A stretch of 64,000 bases of DNA from Adlercreutzia sp. ZJ304 (GTDB lineage: Bacteria > Actinomycetota > Coriobacteriia > Coriobacteriales > Eggerthellaceae), in assembly GCF_011039075.1 (NCBI RefSeq), contig NZ_JAAKEG010000004.1, positions 1-64,000 on the forward strand, given 5' to 3'. Below, one piece after another: positions 16,987 through 24,366 of the stretch; the stretch's first letter is position 1; every line of letters starts with the position of its first letter. The position numbers and the translations under genes are program-made. The notes below the pieces were generated by a model. The model made no database searches and was not told the DNA's origin. It was given only the letters and a program-made list of their open reading frames with translations.

Positions 16987-18498
16987 GTGGCTAGAGTCTC
17001 AAAGCAAGCCGAGGAGAAGGCGAAGACAGAGAGCAAGAAGGGCCCGAGTAAGACATCCAAAGCCAAAACGGAAGAAACAGCTGTAAAAACTAAAACAACC
17101 GCTAAGGCTTCAAGCTCTTCTAATAAGAAGGCTGCTACAAAAGGCGATACGAAATCGACCGCAAAAACAGCAGCTAAAACAACAAAAGATACTGCGAAAT
17201 CTTCTGAGAAGACTGCAGCAGCTAAGAATACAAAAAGCACCAAAGCCAAAACAAGCACTAAGAGTGCTACATCAACTTCAAAAGCTAAATCAAGCGAAAA
17301 GGCTACGCCGAAAACGTCTTCAAAAAAGAATGCAGAAGATAAGCTGATTGTTAGTCCAGATGAAATTGATTCCAGTGAGATAGAAATTTCAGTTGATGAT
17401 GCAATTGTTGCGGGTGAGGCAGATTCGGCAGGTACTGAATCTGATGAAGAGCTTTTAGAGGGTATTCCCGAAGAAGAACTCAAAGCTACTGTGGATGTCC
17501 AGTTGCCTAAGGTTACATCGGCTCGTTCGAAGTCAAAAGCCCACAAGCGCAACGCCGAGGCTTCGGTTACGATGCTTACGGGTGATCCTGTTCGGATGTA
17601 TTTGAAAGAAATAGGCAAGGTACCCCTACTAACTGCAGCAGAAGAGATTGATCTTGCCATGAAGATAGAGGCAGGAACGGCTGCCAGCGCAGAATTGGAA
17701 AAAGCTGCCGAAGAGGGTATAGAACTAAATCGCCGCGATAAGCGTCGTCTAACCCGTGTTGAACAGGTTGGTTTTGACGCGAAACAGGCGCTTATAGAAG
17801 CGAATTTGCGTCTGGTTGTCTCTATTGCAAAACGCTATGTTGGTCGCGGCATGCTGTTTCTCGACCTTATTCAAGAGGGCAATTTGGGTCTTATTCGTGC
17901 AGTTGAGAAATTTGACTATACAAAAGGCTTCAAGTTTTCTACTTATGCAACATGGTGGATTCGTCAAGCTATAACTCGCGCTATTGCTGATCAGGCGCGT
18001 ACAATTCGTATTCCTGTTCATATGGTGGAAACGATAAACAAACTAGTGCGCATTCAGCGGCAGCTGTTGCAGAACTTAGGGCGCGAACCAACCCCGGAAG
18101 AAATTGGCGAGGAAATGGGTCTTCCGGCTGAGCGTGTTCGCGAGATACAAAAGATTTCCCAAGAGCCTGTATCGTTAGAAACACCCATAGGCGAAGAAGA
18201 AGATTCACAGTTGGGCGATTTTATTGAGGACGATGCTGCTGTTGTGCCTCCCGATGCTGCAAGCTTTAGCATGCTGCAAGAGCAATTGGGTAAGGTTCTC
18301 GATGGATTGGCAGAACGAGAGCGTAAGGTAATTGCGCTTCGATTTGGCTTGGAAGACGGGCATCCGCGTACACTTGAAGAAGTGGGTCGCGAATTTGGTG
18401 TTACGCGCGAGCGTATTCGCCAGATAGAGAGCAAGACTCTTGCGAAACTTCGCCATCCTTCCCGCTCAAGCAAATTAAAGGACTACTTAGAAGATTAG
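16987..18498 (+). CDS. sigA: Primary RNA polymerase sigma factor (RpoD/SigA)
   Basis: The housekeeping sigma-70 factor. Residues 1-115 are a low-complexity tail of Lys, Ala, Thr and Ser, followed by an acidic stretch at about 117-165. The conserved parts are region 1.2 at about 200 ([20 protein letters not shown]), regions 2.1-2.4 at about 273-330 ([29 protein letters not shown]), region 3 near 345-400 and the region 4 helix-turn-helix at about 462-491 ([20 protein letters not shown]). The start is a GTG at 16987 with AAAGGA 7 bases upstream; an out-of-frame ATG overlaps the spacer. 503 residues. Long basic N-terminal tails are known in actinobacterial primary sigma factors. Confidence 0.96.
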   Translation: MARVSKQAEEKAKTESKKGPSKTSKAKTEETAVKTKTTAKASSSSNKKAATKGDTKSTAKTAAKTTKDTAKSSEKTAAAKNTKSTKAKTSTKSATSTSKAKSSEKATPKTSSKKNAEDKLIVSPDEIDSSEIEISVDDAIVAGEADSAGTESDEELLEGIPEEELKATVDVQLPKVTSARSKSKAHKRNAEASVTMLTGDPVRMYLKEIGKVPLLTAAEEIDLAMKIEAGTAASAELEKAAEEGIELNRRDKRRLTRVEQVGFDAKQALIEANLRLVVSIAKRYVGRGMLFLDLIQEGNLGLIRAVEKFDYTKGFKFSTYATWWIRQAITRAIADQARTIRIPVHMVETINKLVRIQRQLLQNLGREPTPEEIGEEMGLPAERVREIQKISQEPVSLETPIGEEEDSQLGDFIEDDAAVVPPDAASFSMLQEQLGKVLDGLAERERKVIALRFGLEDGHPRTLEEVGREFGVTRERIRQIESKTLAKLRHPSRSSKLKDYLED

Positions 18499-18501
18499 GA
18501 T

Positions 18502-18529
18502 TTGCATAGTTTTTTCTTTGATATATAAT
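18502..18529 (+). promoter_or_regulatory. Promoter of tRNA-Asn
   Basis: TTGCAT at 18502-18507 and a perfect TATAAT at 18524-18529 are 16 bases apart. The tRNA starts 31 bases after the -10. The leader between them carries a short GC-rich stem. Confidence 0.7.
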
Positions 18530-18560
18530 TATTAGCCGTCGCTTCGAGCGGCACATATAT

Positions 18561-18635
18561 TCCTCGGTAGCTCAACGGCAGAGCATCCGGCTGTTAACCG
18601 GAGGGTTGTAGGTTCGAATCCTACCCGGGGAGCCA
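18561..18635 (+). tRNA. tRNA-Asn (anticodon GTT)
   Basis: A 75-base cloverleaf: acceptor TCCTCGG with CCGGGGA, anticodon loop CTGTTAA between CCGG arms giving GTT, T arm GTAGGTTCGAATCCTAC. Discriminator G and the CCA end is encoded. It marks the left edge of the repeat-rich accessory strip. Confidence 0.96.
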
Positions 18636-18645
18636 TAAAAATTTT

Positions 18646-18681
18646 AATCAGCGTTCATTTTTTGGGCGCTGATTTGCTTTT
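18646..18681 (+). terminator. Terminator after tRNA-Asn
   Basis: AATCAGCG (18646-18653) and CGCTGATT (18667-18674) are exact complements with a 13-base loop, followed by TGCTTTT. Moderate terminator strength. Confidence 0.65.
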
Positions 18682-18852
18682 CGGGGCATGATCCTGAAAA
18701 ATAAGCTTCTTGCGCGCGTACCCAATAACCCTTTGAAGCATATAGGCAGAAAAGTGTGTAAGGCTCAGTCCATCGCAAATGGGGAAGAAGTGCTGTTGTG
18801 GAGCTCTGATCAAACCAGACCGTGTGGTGTTGTCTTCGTCACTTTTTAGGCG

Positions 18853-19015
18853 AAAAATGGTCAAAACTTCCGACTTTCCACAGTCTATAATGCCAAATTA
18901 CGTCAATTATGAATCAAAATGGAATTGAAGAACCCTGTTTGCCCAGTGTTCTCCACAATTCAAGCTAGCTATGTGGCGCTATGACCATGGAAAGCTGGAA
19001 GTTTTGACCATTTTT
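18853..19015. repeat. Inverted repeat element, about 163 bases with 27-base ends
   Basis: The 27 bases at 18853-18879 (beginning AAAAATGGTCAAAACTTCC) and the 27 bases at 18989-19015 are reverse complements with two mismatches. The enclosed 109 bases hold no open frame and no T-rich terminator. The size, long inverted ends and non-coding core resemble a MITE-like element or the fused ends of a decayed insertion sequence. No clear target-site duplication is seen, though both flanks are T-rich. Confidence 0.65.
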
Positions 19016-19029
19016 CTAACTTTTTTGAA

Positions 19030-19242
19030 CTAGTATGCGGATGAGTTGAATCGTAATCTAGCGTCAACTTTGAGAGAGTTTACCCAAAAGCCATTCAACA
19101 AACACTTTAAGCCATCTTGCGGAGGTATCGTTTTCCTAACACTAGAGCCTCCGCATAAGCTACGTCTCCACCTTTGCTTTCCAGCTTGTAAATCCTTTTT
19201 CTTCATCTTGCCGCCGCAGATTGCACATTTTCTAGTAAACAC
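19030..19242 (-). pseudogene. Transposase remnant, N-terminal zinc-ribbon fragment
   Basis: The 70-residue frame begins with two CxxC-type pairs and a basic segment: KCAICGGKMKKKDLQAGKQ followed by RWRRSLCGGSSVRK. This arrangement (CxxCG, AGKQRWR, CGxSSVRK) is typical of the N-terminal zinc ribbon of IS1249/IS256-type and related transposases of actinobacteria. The second pair has lost one cysteine (SLCGG in place of CxxCG). The frame stops after 70 residues, whereas such transposases run to several hundred, and the catalytic core is absent. A GTG start behind GGGGTGAG at 19246-19253 is present. It lies between the inverted repeats, so it is probably a decayed insertion sequence. Confidence 0.6.
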
Positions 19243-19246
19243 CGCT

Positions 19247-19300
19247 CACCCCTGTCCATAACTGACTTTTTCTTAGAAAAAGCTTGTCTAAACAGGGGTG
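19247..19300. repeat. Nested hairpin next to the transposase remnant
   Basis: CACCCCTGT (19247-19255) pairs with ACAGGGGTG (19292-19300), and inside it CTTTTTC (19266-19272) pairs with GAAAAAG (19276-19282). It lies directly upstream of the remnant's start, so it may be the terminal or promoter region of the former insertion sequence. Confidence 0.5.
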
Positions 19301-19470
19301 TCAAGTCAGAATCCTGCACACTTTTCTGCCTATATGAAAGACGAGCGGCATCGACTTCAAAGGCATCTATTTGGTATCTGAACAGGGAAAACAGCATGAA
19401 TTTTTACAACCTTTTCTGCCTATATGCCGAAATAGAACATAATGATAGTAGTAGAAAAATAGCTCAACAT

Positions 19471-19495
19471 CGGGGAAGTGGCTGAGAGGGTTAAG
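19471..19495 (+). other. Fragment resembling a TPP riboswitch start or a tRNA-Ser 5' half
   Basis: The bases CGGGGAAGTGGCTGAGAG followed by GGTTAAG resemble both the opening of a thi-box (CGGGG ... GGCTGAGA) and the acceptor and D-arm of a tRNA-Ser. Neither can be completed: no CCTGATCTGG-type thi-box end and no anticodon or T arm follow. The GAGAGGG within it (19484-19490) now serves as a ribosome-binding site for the lipoprotein start 7 bases on. Relic or coincidence. Confidence 0.3.
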
Positions 19496-19497
19496 TA

Positions 19498-19983
19498 TTG
19501 AAGAAAACATTTTTACTTATGGTGGGGTTGCTTATCATGCTAAATTTGGTAGCTTGCTCTGGGCAGAACGAAAGTTCAGAATACTTTGGGTTTAGTAAAA
19601 AGGATTTTATCATTGAAGAAGAAGCCGATACTCGCGGTGGCTTTCATGGAGATGGGTCGTACTATCTTATCTTGGACTGTTCGAAAAATAAGAACAAGGC
19701 ATTAGAAAATTTGAGTGGCTGGACGGAACTTCCTCTGTCTGAGAACCTTAATCTTATCATGTATGGTGGAGAAAAAGACGAAATGACCTATGATTATAAT
19801 TTAGCAGAAAAAGCAAAAATTCCAGAGATTGAAAACGGCTACTACTATTTTTATGACAGACATTCCGACAGCGCAAATAGTAGTGATGATTCTGAATTGT
19901 TAGACAGATCCTCATTTAACTTTTCAATAGCTGTTTATGATAGCGATATAGATAGGATGTATTACTCTGATTTTGATACCTAA
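19498..19983 (+). CDS. Putative lipoprotein of unknown function
   Basis: The 161-residue product has a lipoprotein signal: basic start MKK, hydrophobic stretch to residue 18 and the lipobox LVAC with Cys20 as the lipidated residue. The mature part is acidic and rich in Tyr, Asp and Ser (YFGFSKKDFIIEEEADTRG, GGFHGDGSYYLILDCSKNK, IENGYYYFYDRHS). I do not recognise a named domain; its style is that of small Firmicute lipoproteins. The start is a TTG with GAGAGGG 7 bases upstream. It is more AT-rich than its neighbours and follows insertion-sequence debris, so it was probably acquired by transfer. Confidence 0.7.
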   Translation: MKKTFLLMVGLLIMLNLVACSGQNESSEYFGFSKKDFIIEEEADTRGGFHGDGSYYLILDCSKNKNKALENLSGWTELPLSENLNLIMYGGEKDEMTYDYNLAEKAKIPEIENGYYYFYDRHSDSANSSDDSELLDRSSFNFSIAVYDSDIDRMYYSDFDT

Positions 19984-20128
19984 TAATTAGATTTCACGCA
20001 GCCTTTTTACTAAATTTTTTCAGTGTATTTACTGCATGTTTAATAATGGTGTTTATTATGAACATTGATTTAAGCTATGCAGTCGGTTGTTGTTTTGAAT
20101 GAATGCAAGAATACATGGAGTTTAATTT

Positions 20129-20596
20129 ATGAAGAACAGGATGCCTATCAAAATACTGTTTGTCTGTCACGGCAATATTTGCCGCTCTCCCATGGCAGAG
20201 TTTCTTTTCAAAGATATGGTTTCTAAAAGAGGCTTGTCGGAGTGTTTTCATATTGAATCGGCGGCTACAACAACTGACGAAATAGGCAATTCGCCGCATT
20301 CGGGAACCGTAAAAATACTAAAGCGTGAAGGAATAAGTTGTAAAGGGAAAACCGCGCGACAAATAACACCTAAAGACTACAATTATTTTGACGTTATTAT
20401 TGGCATGGACAGCGCAAATATGCGCAGTATGGAGCGTATATTTGGTAAAGATACCCAGAATAAGCTTCACAAGATGATGGAATTTGCGGGAAACAACAGA
20501 GACGTTGCCGACCCGTGGTATACAGGTAATTTTGAGGAAACATATTCCGATATCGCAGACGGTTGTGTGGGTTTGCTTAGTTGGTTAGGCTATTAG
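20129..20596 (+). CDS. Low-molecular-weight protein-tyrosine phosphatase
   Basis: A cytosolic phosphatase of the LMW-PTP/arsenate reductase superfamily. The P-loop CHGNICRS (Cys13 nucleophile, Arg19) sits at the N-terminus in the family position, and the general-acid Asp is in VADPWYTGNF (about 128). 155 residues, as expected. The Tyr-containing YTGNF after the acid favours a true tyrosine phosphatase over arsenate reductase. The ATG at 20129 follows TGGAG; an internal ATG at 20141 is an alternative. No tyrosine kinase or polysaccharide gene is nearby, so the substrate is unknown. MATE exporter follows after 44 bases. Confidence 0.88.
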   Translation: MKNRMPIKILFVCHGNICRSPMAEFLFKDMVSKRGLSECFHIESAATTTDEIGNSPHSGTVKILKREGISCKGKTARQITPKDYNYFDVIIGMDSANMRSMERIFGKDTQNKLHKMMEFAGNNRDVADPWYTGNFEETYSDIADGCVGLLSWLGY

Positions 20597-20640
20597 CAAA
20601 ACAACTTTACAGAACTTATAGCGTTTAGGTGTGTATTGAT

Positions 20641-22005
20641 ATGCCTGTATCTATGGATAAGCATTTTACTTGGGTAGAGCTGCTTAAGTTCACATTGCCC
20701 TCTATAGTTATGTTCGTATTTACGTCGCTGTATGGAATAGTTGACGGGCTATGTGTATCTAATTTTGCGGGCAAAACCGCTTTCGCTGCTGTAAACCTAA
20801 TAATGCCTCCAATAATGATTTTATCGACTGTTGGGTTTATGTTTGGCACGGGTGGCAGCGCGTTAGTGGCGAAAACTCGCGGAGAAGGCAGAGATGAGCT
20901 GGCGAATAGGTATTTCTCGCTTATTGTGTATACAGCCATAGTTCTTGGATTCATTCTTGCGATAGTGGGAATAATTACGCTTGAACCCATAGCTTATTTC
21001 CTTGGTGCAAATGACGATATGGTTGGGATGTGCGTGCTTTACGGGCGCATTATTATGATCTCGCTACCGTGCTATGTTTTGCAATACGTATTCCAAAGTT
21101 TCTGCGTTACTGCCGGTAAGCCCACATTTGGTCTGATTGTTATTGTTATAGCTGGCTGTGCAAACATGATTTTAGACGTAGTGTTTGTCGGTCTGCTTGA
21201 TTGGGGTGTAGCTGGCGCGGCAATGGCTACCAATGTATCGGAAATTCTCGGTGGTGGTATACCGCTGATATATTTCTTTCGAAAGAATAAAAGCTTTTTG
21301 CGCTTGGGGAAGACAAGTTTTATGCCGCGAGCGTTGGGTAAAACATGCGTTAACGGTTTATCCGAGATGATGACAAGCATAGCGATGTCGATAGTTTCTA
21401 TGCTGTATAACTTTCAGCTTATGCAAGTTGCTGGCGAGAACGGCGTGGCGGCTTATGGTGTTATAGCCTATGTTGTACTAATCTTTGCCGCAATATTTAT
21501 GGGATTCGATATGGGCTCGGCACCATTGATGAGTTATCAATATGGTGCCAAAAACAAAATAGAGATGAAAAGCCTGTTGAAAAAGGGGCTAATATACACT
21601 GGAGTTGGCGGCGTTTTAATGTTTGTGGCTGGACAGTTGCTTGCGGGGCTTATAGTTGACGTATTTGTTGGCTACGATGCCGAATTGCGAGATTTTACTG
21701 TGCATGGGTTCCGCATATATGCCATTGCGTTTTTGTTGATGGGTTTTAGCATGTATGGGTCATCCTTCTTTACAGCATTAAACAATGGTGTTGTGTCGGC
21801 AGCTATATCGTTTTTGCGCACACTTGTGTTCGAGACATCTGCGGTTATAGTTTTGCCGATGGTTTTGGGCATTGATGGTATATGGCTTTCAGTTAGTGTT
21901 GCCGAACTTGCAGCACTTGTTGTTACCGTTGCGTTCATGTTGGGCTTTGGACCTAAATATGGTTACTGGCATTCGAAGAAAAATAAACCCCGGCTTATAA
22001 CTTAA
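20641..22005 (+). CDS. MATE family multidrug/cation antiporter
   Basis: A 454-residue membrane protein with about twelve hydrophobic segments in two homologous halves, starting LLKFTLPSIVMFVFTSLYGIVDGL and continuing FGTGGSALVAKTRGEG, the typical MATE signatures; the second half repeats the pattern (GFDMGSAPLMSYQYGAKN). Members export drugs and other organic cations in exchange for Na+ or H+. The substrate cannot be deduced. The ATG at 20641 is 9 bases after TAGGTG; a GTG at 20629 in the same frame is possible. The gene ends inside a bidirectional terminator. Confidence 0.9.
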   Translation: MPVSMDKHFTWVELLKFTLPSIVMFVFTSLYGIVDGLCVSNFAGKTAFAAVNLIMPPIMILSTVGFMFGTGGSALVAKTRGEGRDELANRYFSLIVYTAIVLGFILAIVGIITLEPIAYFLGANDDMVGMCVLYGRIIMISLPCYVLQYVFQSFCVTAGKPTFGLIVIVIAGCANMILDVVFVGLLDWGVAGAAMATNVSEILGGGIPLIYFFRKNKSFLRLGKTSFMPRALGKTCVNGLSEMMTSIAMSIVSMLYNFQLMQVAGENGVAAYGVIAYVVLIFAAIFMGFDMGSAPLMSYQYGAKNKIEMKSLLKKGLIYTGVGGVLMFVAGQLLAGLIVDVFVGYDAELRDFTVHGFRIYAIAFLLMGFSMYGSSFFTALNNGVVSAAISFLRTLVFETSAVIVLPMVLGIDGIWLSVSVAELAALVVTVAFMLGFGPKYGYWHSKKNKPRLIT

Positions 22006-22016
22006 AGCCGGGGTTT
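21985..22016. terminator. Bidirectional terminator between MATE and HD genes
   Basis: AAACCCCGGCTT (21985-21996) pairs with AAGCCGGGGTTT (22005-22016), a perfect 12-bp stem with A and T runs on either side. The MATE stop codon lies at the edge of the loop. It serves both converging genes. Confidence 0.9.
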
Positions 22017-22071
22017 GTCGCTGTTTGTCGCTTGTTGTAATTATATTTATTACCAGATGCAGGTTATTCTT

Positions 22072-22674
22072 CTATTCAGCAGCTTGGAATGTATCGCGGT
22101 CGGGAGCAAAAGACTGCATAGCCTCTATTGTGCGTGCAAACAAATAATCAAGTTCCCAGCCTAACATTTCAGCTCCGCTAGTTATAACATCTCTGTCTAC
22201 TCCGGCGGCGAAGCGCTTATCCTTAAACTTTTTCTTCAATGATTTTACGTTGAAATCCATAATGCTTTTAGATGGACGCATTATTACAGCAGCACCTATA
22301 AGACCAGTCAATTCTTCAGTGGCGAAAAGTATTTTCTCCATTTGAAGTTCGGGATGGGGTAGCTCGGTATTGAAGTCTGAAGTATGTGTTTGTATGGCTC
22401 GTATAAGCTCTTCACTTCCGCCCGCTGCGCGAATATCATCTGCTGCATATATGGTGTGCATCATAGGCTCGTCGCCATGCTCTTCCCAATCTAAGTCGTG
22501 TAGCAACCCTACGATTCCCCAGAAATCTTCATTCTCTGGGTCAAATTCGCGAGCAAAATATCGCATGGTCTGTTCAACGGTTTTGCCGTGTTCTATATGA
22601 AATTCCTCTTTGTTGTGCTGGGATAGAAGCTCGAAAGCGGCTTCGCGGCTAATACCTGAATCTAGTTTAGACAT
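22072..22674 (-). CDS. HD-domain phosphohydrolase
   Basis: A 200-residue metal-dependent hydrolase. The HD pattern is H...HD...D: His in FHIEHGKTVEQ, the doublet in VGLLHDLDWEEHGD and a further His in AIQTHTSDFN. Members act on phosphate esters or nucleotides, and the exact substrate cannot be told; this sub-type is widespread as a stand-alone domain. AGGAG lies before the ATG. It is 9 bases downstream of sstT on the same strand and likely shares its mRNA. Confidence 0.8.
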   Translation of the reverse strand: MSKLDSGISREAAFELLSQHNKEEFHIEHGKTVEQTMRYFAREFDPENEDFWGIVGLLHDLDWEEHGDEPMMHTIYAADDIRAAGGSEELIRAIQTHTSDFNTELPHPELQMEKILFATEELTGLIGAAVIMRPSKSIMDFNVKSLKKKFKDKRFAAGVDRDVITSGAEMLGWELDYLFARTIEAMQSFAPDRDTFQAAE

Positions 22675-22683
22675 GTGTTTCTC

Positions 22684-24009
22684 CTAATCTAATTCGCTTA
22701 GTGAAAACGCATCCTTTCCAAGGTGAAACTCTTTGCCCTCTTTTTGAAGCTGTCTGTATTCAGCCGTGGCAGTAAATAGTACGTCAGAGGATGAATTCAG
22801 GGCTGTCTCGCACGAATCTTGCACTACGCCAATTATGAAGCCAATGGCTACAACTTCCATCGCGACAGTTGTATCTATTCCAAACAATGAGCATGCAAGA
22901 GGAATTAGCAAAAGAGATCCGCCAGCAACGCCAGATGCTCCACATGCGCTAACGGCTGCCAATACGCAAAGGATTCCAGCTGTTATTGGGTCAACCGATA
23001 GACCTACCGTATGAGCTGCTGCCATGGTCATAACGGTAATGGTTACAGCGGCACCTGCCATGTTTATTGTTGCACCAAGCGGAATAGATACAGAATAGTT
23101 GTCTTTGTTAAGTCCTAATTTACGGCACAGCTCCATATTGATAGGTATGTTTGCTGCCGAACTGCGTGTAAAGAACGCTGTTATTCCGGAATCTTTAAGG
23201 CAGCGCAGTACGAGTGGGTAGGGATTGTGTTTCGTACATATAGCCACAATTATTGGATTTGTAACAAAGGCGATAAACAGCATGCAACCTACAAGAAGCA
23301 GTATAAGTTGCCCGTATTCGACAAATATATCAAGTCCGCTGGTTGATACGGATGTATAAACAAGACCCATAATGCCAAACGGTGCCAAGTTGATTACCCA
23401 ACGCACAGCAATAGAAACAGCATCGGATATGGCTTGGAATACTTCTTTAACATTGGGACTAGCTGCACGCAGGGCAATTCCTAGCACTATAGCCCAAGCA
23501 AGTATGCCTATGAAGTTTGCGTTCGCAAGCGCATCTACTGGATTTGCGCAAATGTTCATAAGAATGGTTGATAGAACTTCCCCTATTCCGGATGGCGAGG
23601 TTTGTTCAACTTGCTCTGCAACATTTAGGGTGAGTTCCATCGGGAAGATGAAGCTGCCAATAACCGCAACAAACGCTGCTACAAGCGTGCTTATAATATA
23701 AAGCACAATAACAGTTTTCATTGAGCCAGCTGTTTTTGCTGTGGTTAGTGCGCTTATAACCAAGAAGAAAACAAGTATAGGGGCAACAGCACGCAATGCG
23801 GCTACAAATAAACTGCCCAGAAGTGAGATTATCTCACCTATGCCTAAAGCCCATTCTGGCGCATCGGTTGGTATTAGTAGTGCCAAAATAACGCCAATAA
23901 CAAGACCTACTATTATGCGTTTTATTAGGCTGATATCGGTGTATTTTTGCCAGAGATTTCGCTTCTTCTCCGGCTGATTTGTTTGTGTAGTTTTATTCTC
24001 AGTGTCCAT
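22684..24009 (-). CDS. sstT: Sodium/serine-threonine symporter SstT
   Basis: A dicarboxylate/amino acid:cation symporter (DAACS) of 441 residues that takes up serine and threonine with Na+. After a polar N-terminus come about eight to nine membrane segments with the two re-entrant hairpins: the serine-rich TRSSAANIPINMELC of HP1 and the GASGVAGGSLLLIPLA of HP2, and NMAGAAVTIT in TM7. The NxSSDV near the C-terminus also fits SstT. GGAGGG lies 7 bases before the ATG. It leads the minus-strand pair with the HD gene. Confidence 0.92.
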   Translation of the reverse strand: MDTENKTTQTNQPEKKRNLWQKYTDISLIKRIIVGLVIGVILALLIPTDAPEWALGIGEIISLLGSLFVAALRAVAPILVFFLVISALTTAKTAGSMKTVIVLYIISTLVAAFVAVIGSFIFPMELTLNVAEQVEQTSPSGIGEVLSTILMNICANPVDALANANFIGILAWAIVLGIALRAASPNVKEVFQAISDAVSIAVRWVINLAPFGIMGLVYTSVSTSGLDIFVEYGQLILLLVGCMLFIAFVTNPIIVAICTKHNPYPLVLRCLKDSGITAFFTRSSAANIPINMELCRKLGLNKDNYSVSIPLGATINMAGAAVTITVMTMAAAHTVGLSVDPITAGILCVLAAVSACGASGVAGGSLLLIPLACSLFGIDTTVAMEVVAIGFIIGVVQDSCETALNSSSDVLFTATAEYRQLQKEGKEFHLGKDAFSLSELD

Positions 24010-24185
24010 CTAACATCCCTCCAAGGTTGAACAATGCTCGTATTCTACCCCTAATGTATGCAAAAGTTAGATTTACGGGCTGTTTGTAACGCAGATTGGG
24101 GTGGTGTGGTGAGAAGACACGGTAACTGCTCGTATTTTTTAGCAGAACTAGAACTATGTGAGCATTGTGATTAACAGTGTTTGAA

Positions 24186-24271
24186 TGGTGCGGGCGAAAG
24201 GACTTGAACCTTCACGGGGATTACCCACCAGAACCTAAATCTGGCGCGTCTGCCAATTCCGCCACGCCCGC
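24186..24271 (-). tRNA. tRNA-Leu (anticodon TAG)
   Basis: The class II cloverleaf reads on the minus strand. Acceptor GCGGGCG pairs with CGCCCGC, the D arm has TGGCGGAATTGGCAGACGC, the anticodon stem CCAGA/TCTGG holds the loop TTTAGGT with anticodon TAG, and there is a long variable arm and a T arm with GGTTCAAGTCC. Discriminator A and an encoded CCA. 86 bases. Confidence 0.95.
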
Positions 24272-24301
24272 ACTTTTGCGTAAGCTATAAAGCCCGTTGC
24301 G

Positions 24302-24333
24302 CACGATTTAATATGATACCATAGCAAATCGTG
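24302..24333. repeat. Inverted repeat upstream of tig
   Basis: CACGATTT (24302-24309) and AAATCGTG (24326-24333) are exact complements 16 bases apart. A -10-like TATGAT at 24312-24317 lies between them. This arrangement suits an operator over the tig promoter or an early hairpin, but no good -35 is visible. Confidence 0.4.
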
Positions 24334-24366
24334 TTAATACTAATCTAATTATGAAAGGGAATACCC

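Larger units (their letters stand above)
18739..19427. repeat. Three copies of a 16-base repeat, CTTTTCTGCCTATATG
   Basis: The 16-mer occurs at 18739-18754 on the minus strand and at 19321-19336 and 19411-19426 on the plus strand. The first two copies are identical over 20 bases in opposite orientation (18739-18758 and 19317-19336); the first and third share 17. Three copies in 700 bases of non-coding DNA cannot be chance. They may be ends or internal repeats of a mobile element, or a protein-binding site. Confidence 0.7.

Noticed and set aside
16905-17660. Long open frame on the minus strand opposite the sigA N-terminus (about 250 codons)
   Set aside because: It is the antisense shadow of the Lys/Ala/Thr-rich tail; its product is repetitive Ser/Val/Phe without motif or binding site.
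18561-24000. tRNA-Asn as attachment site of an integrated element
   Set aside because: I looked for a second copy of the tRNA 3' end downstream and saw none, and there is no integrase in the strip.
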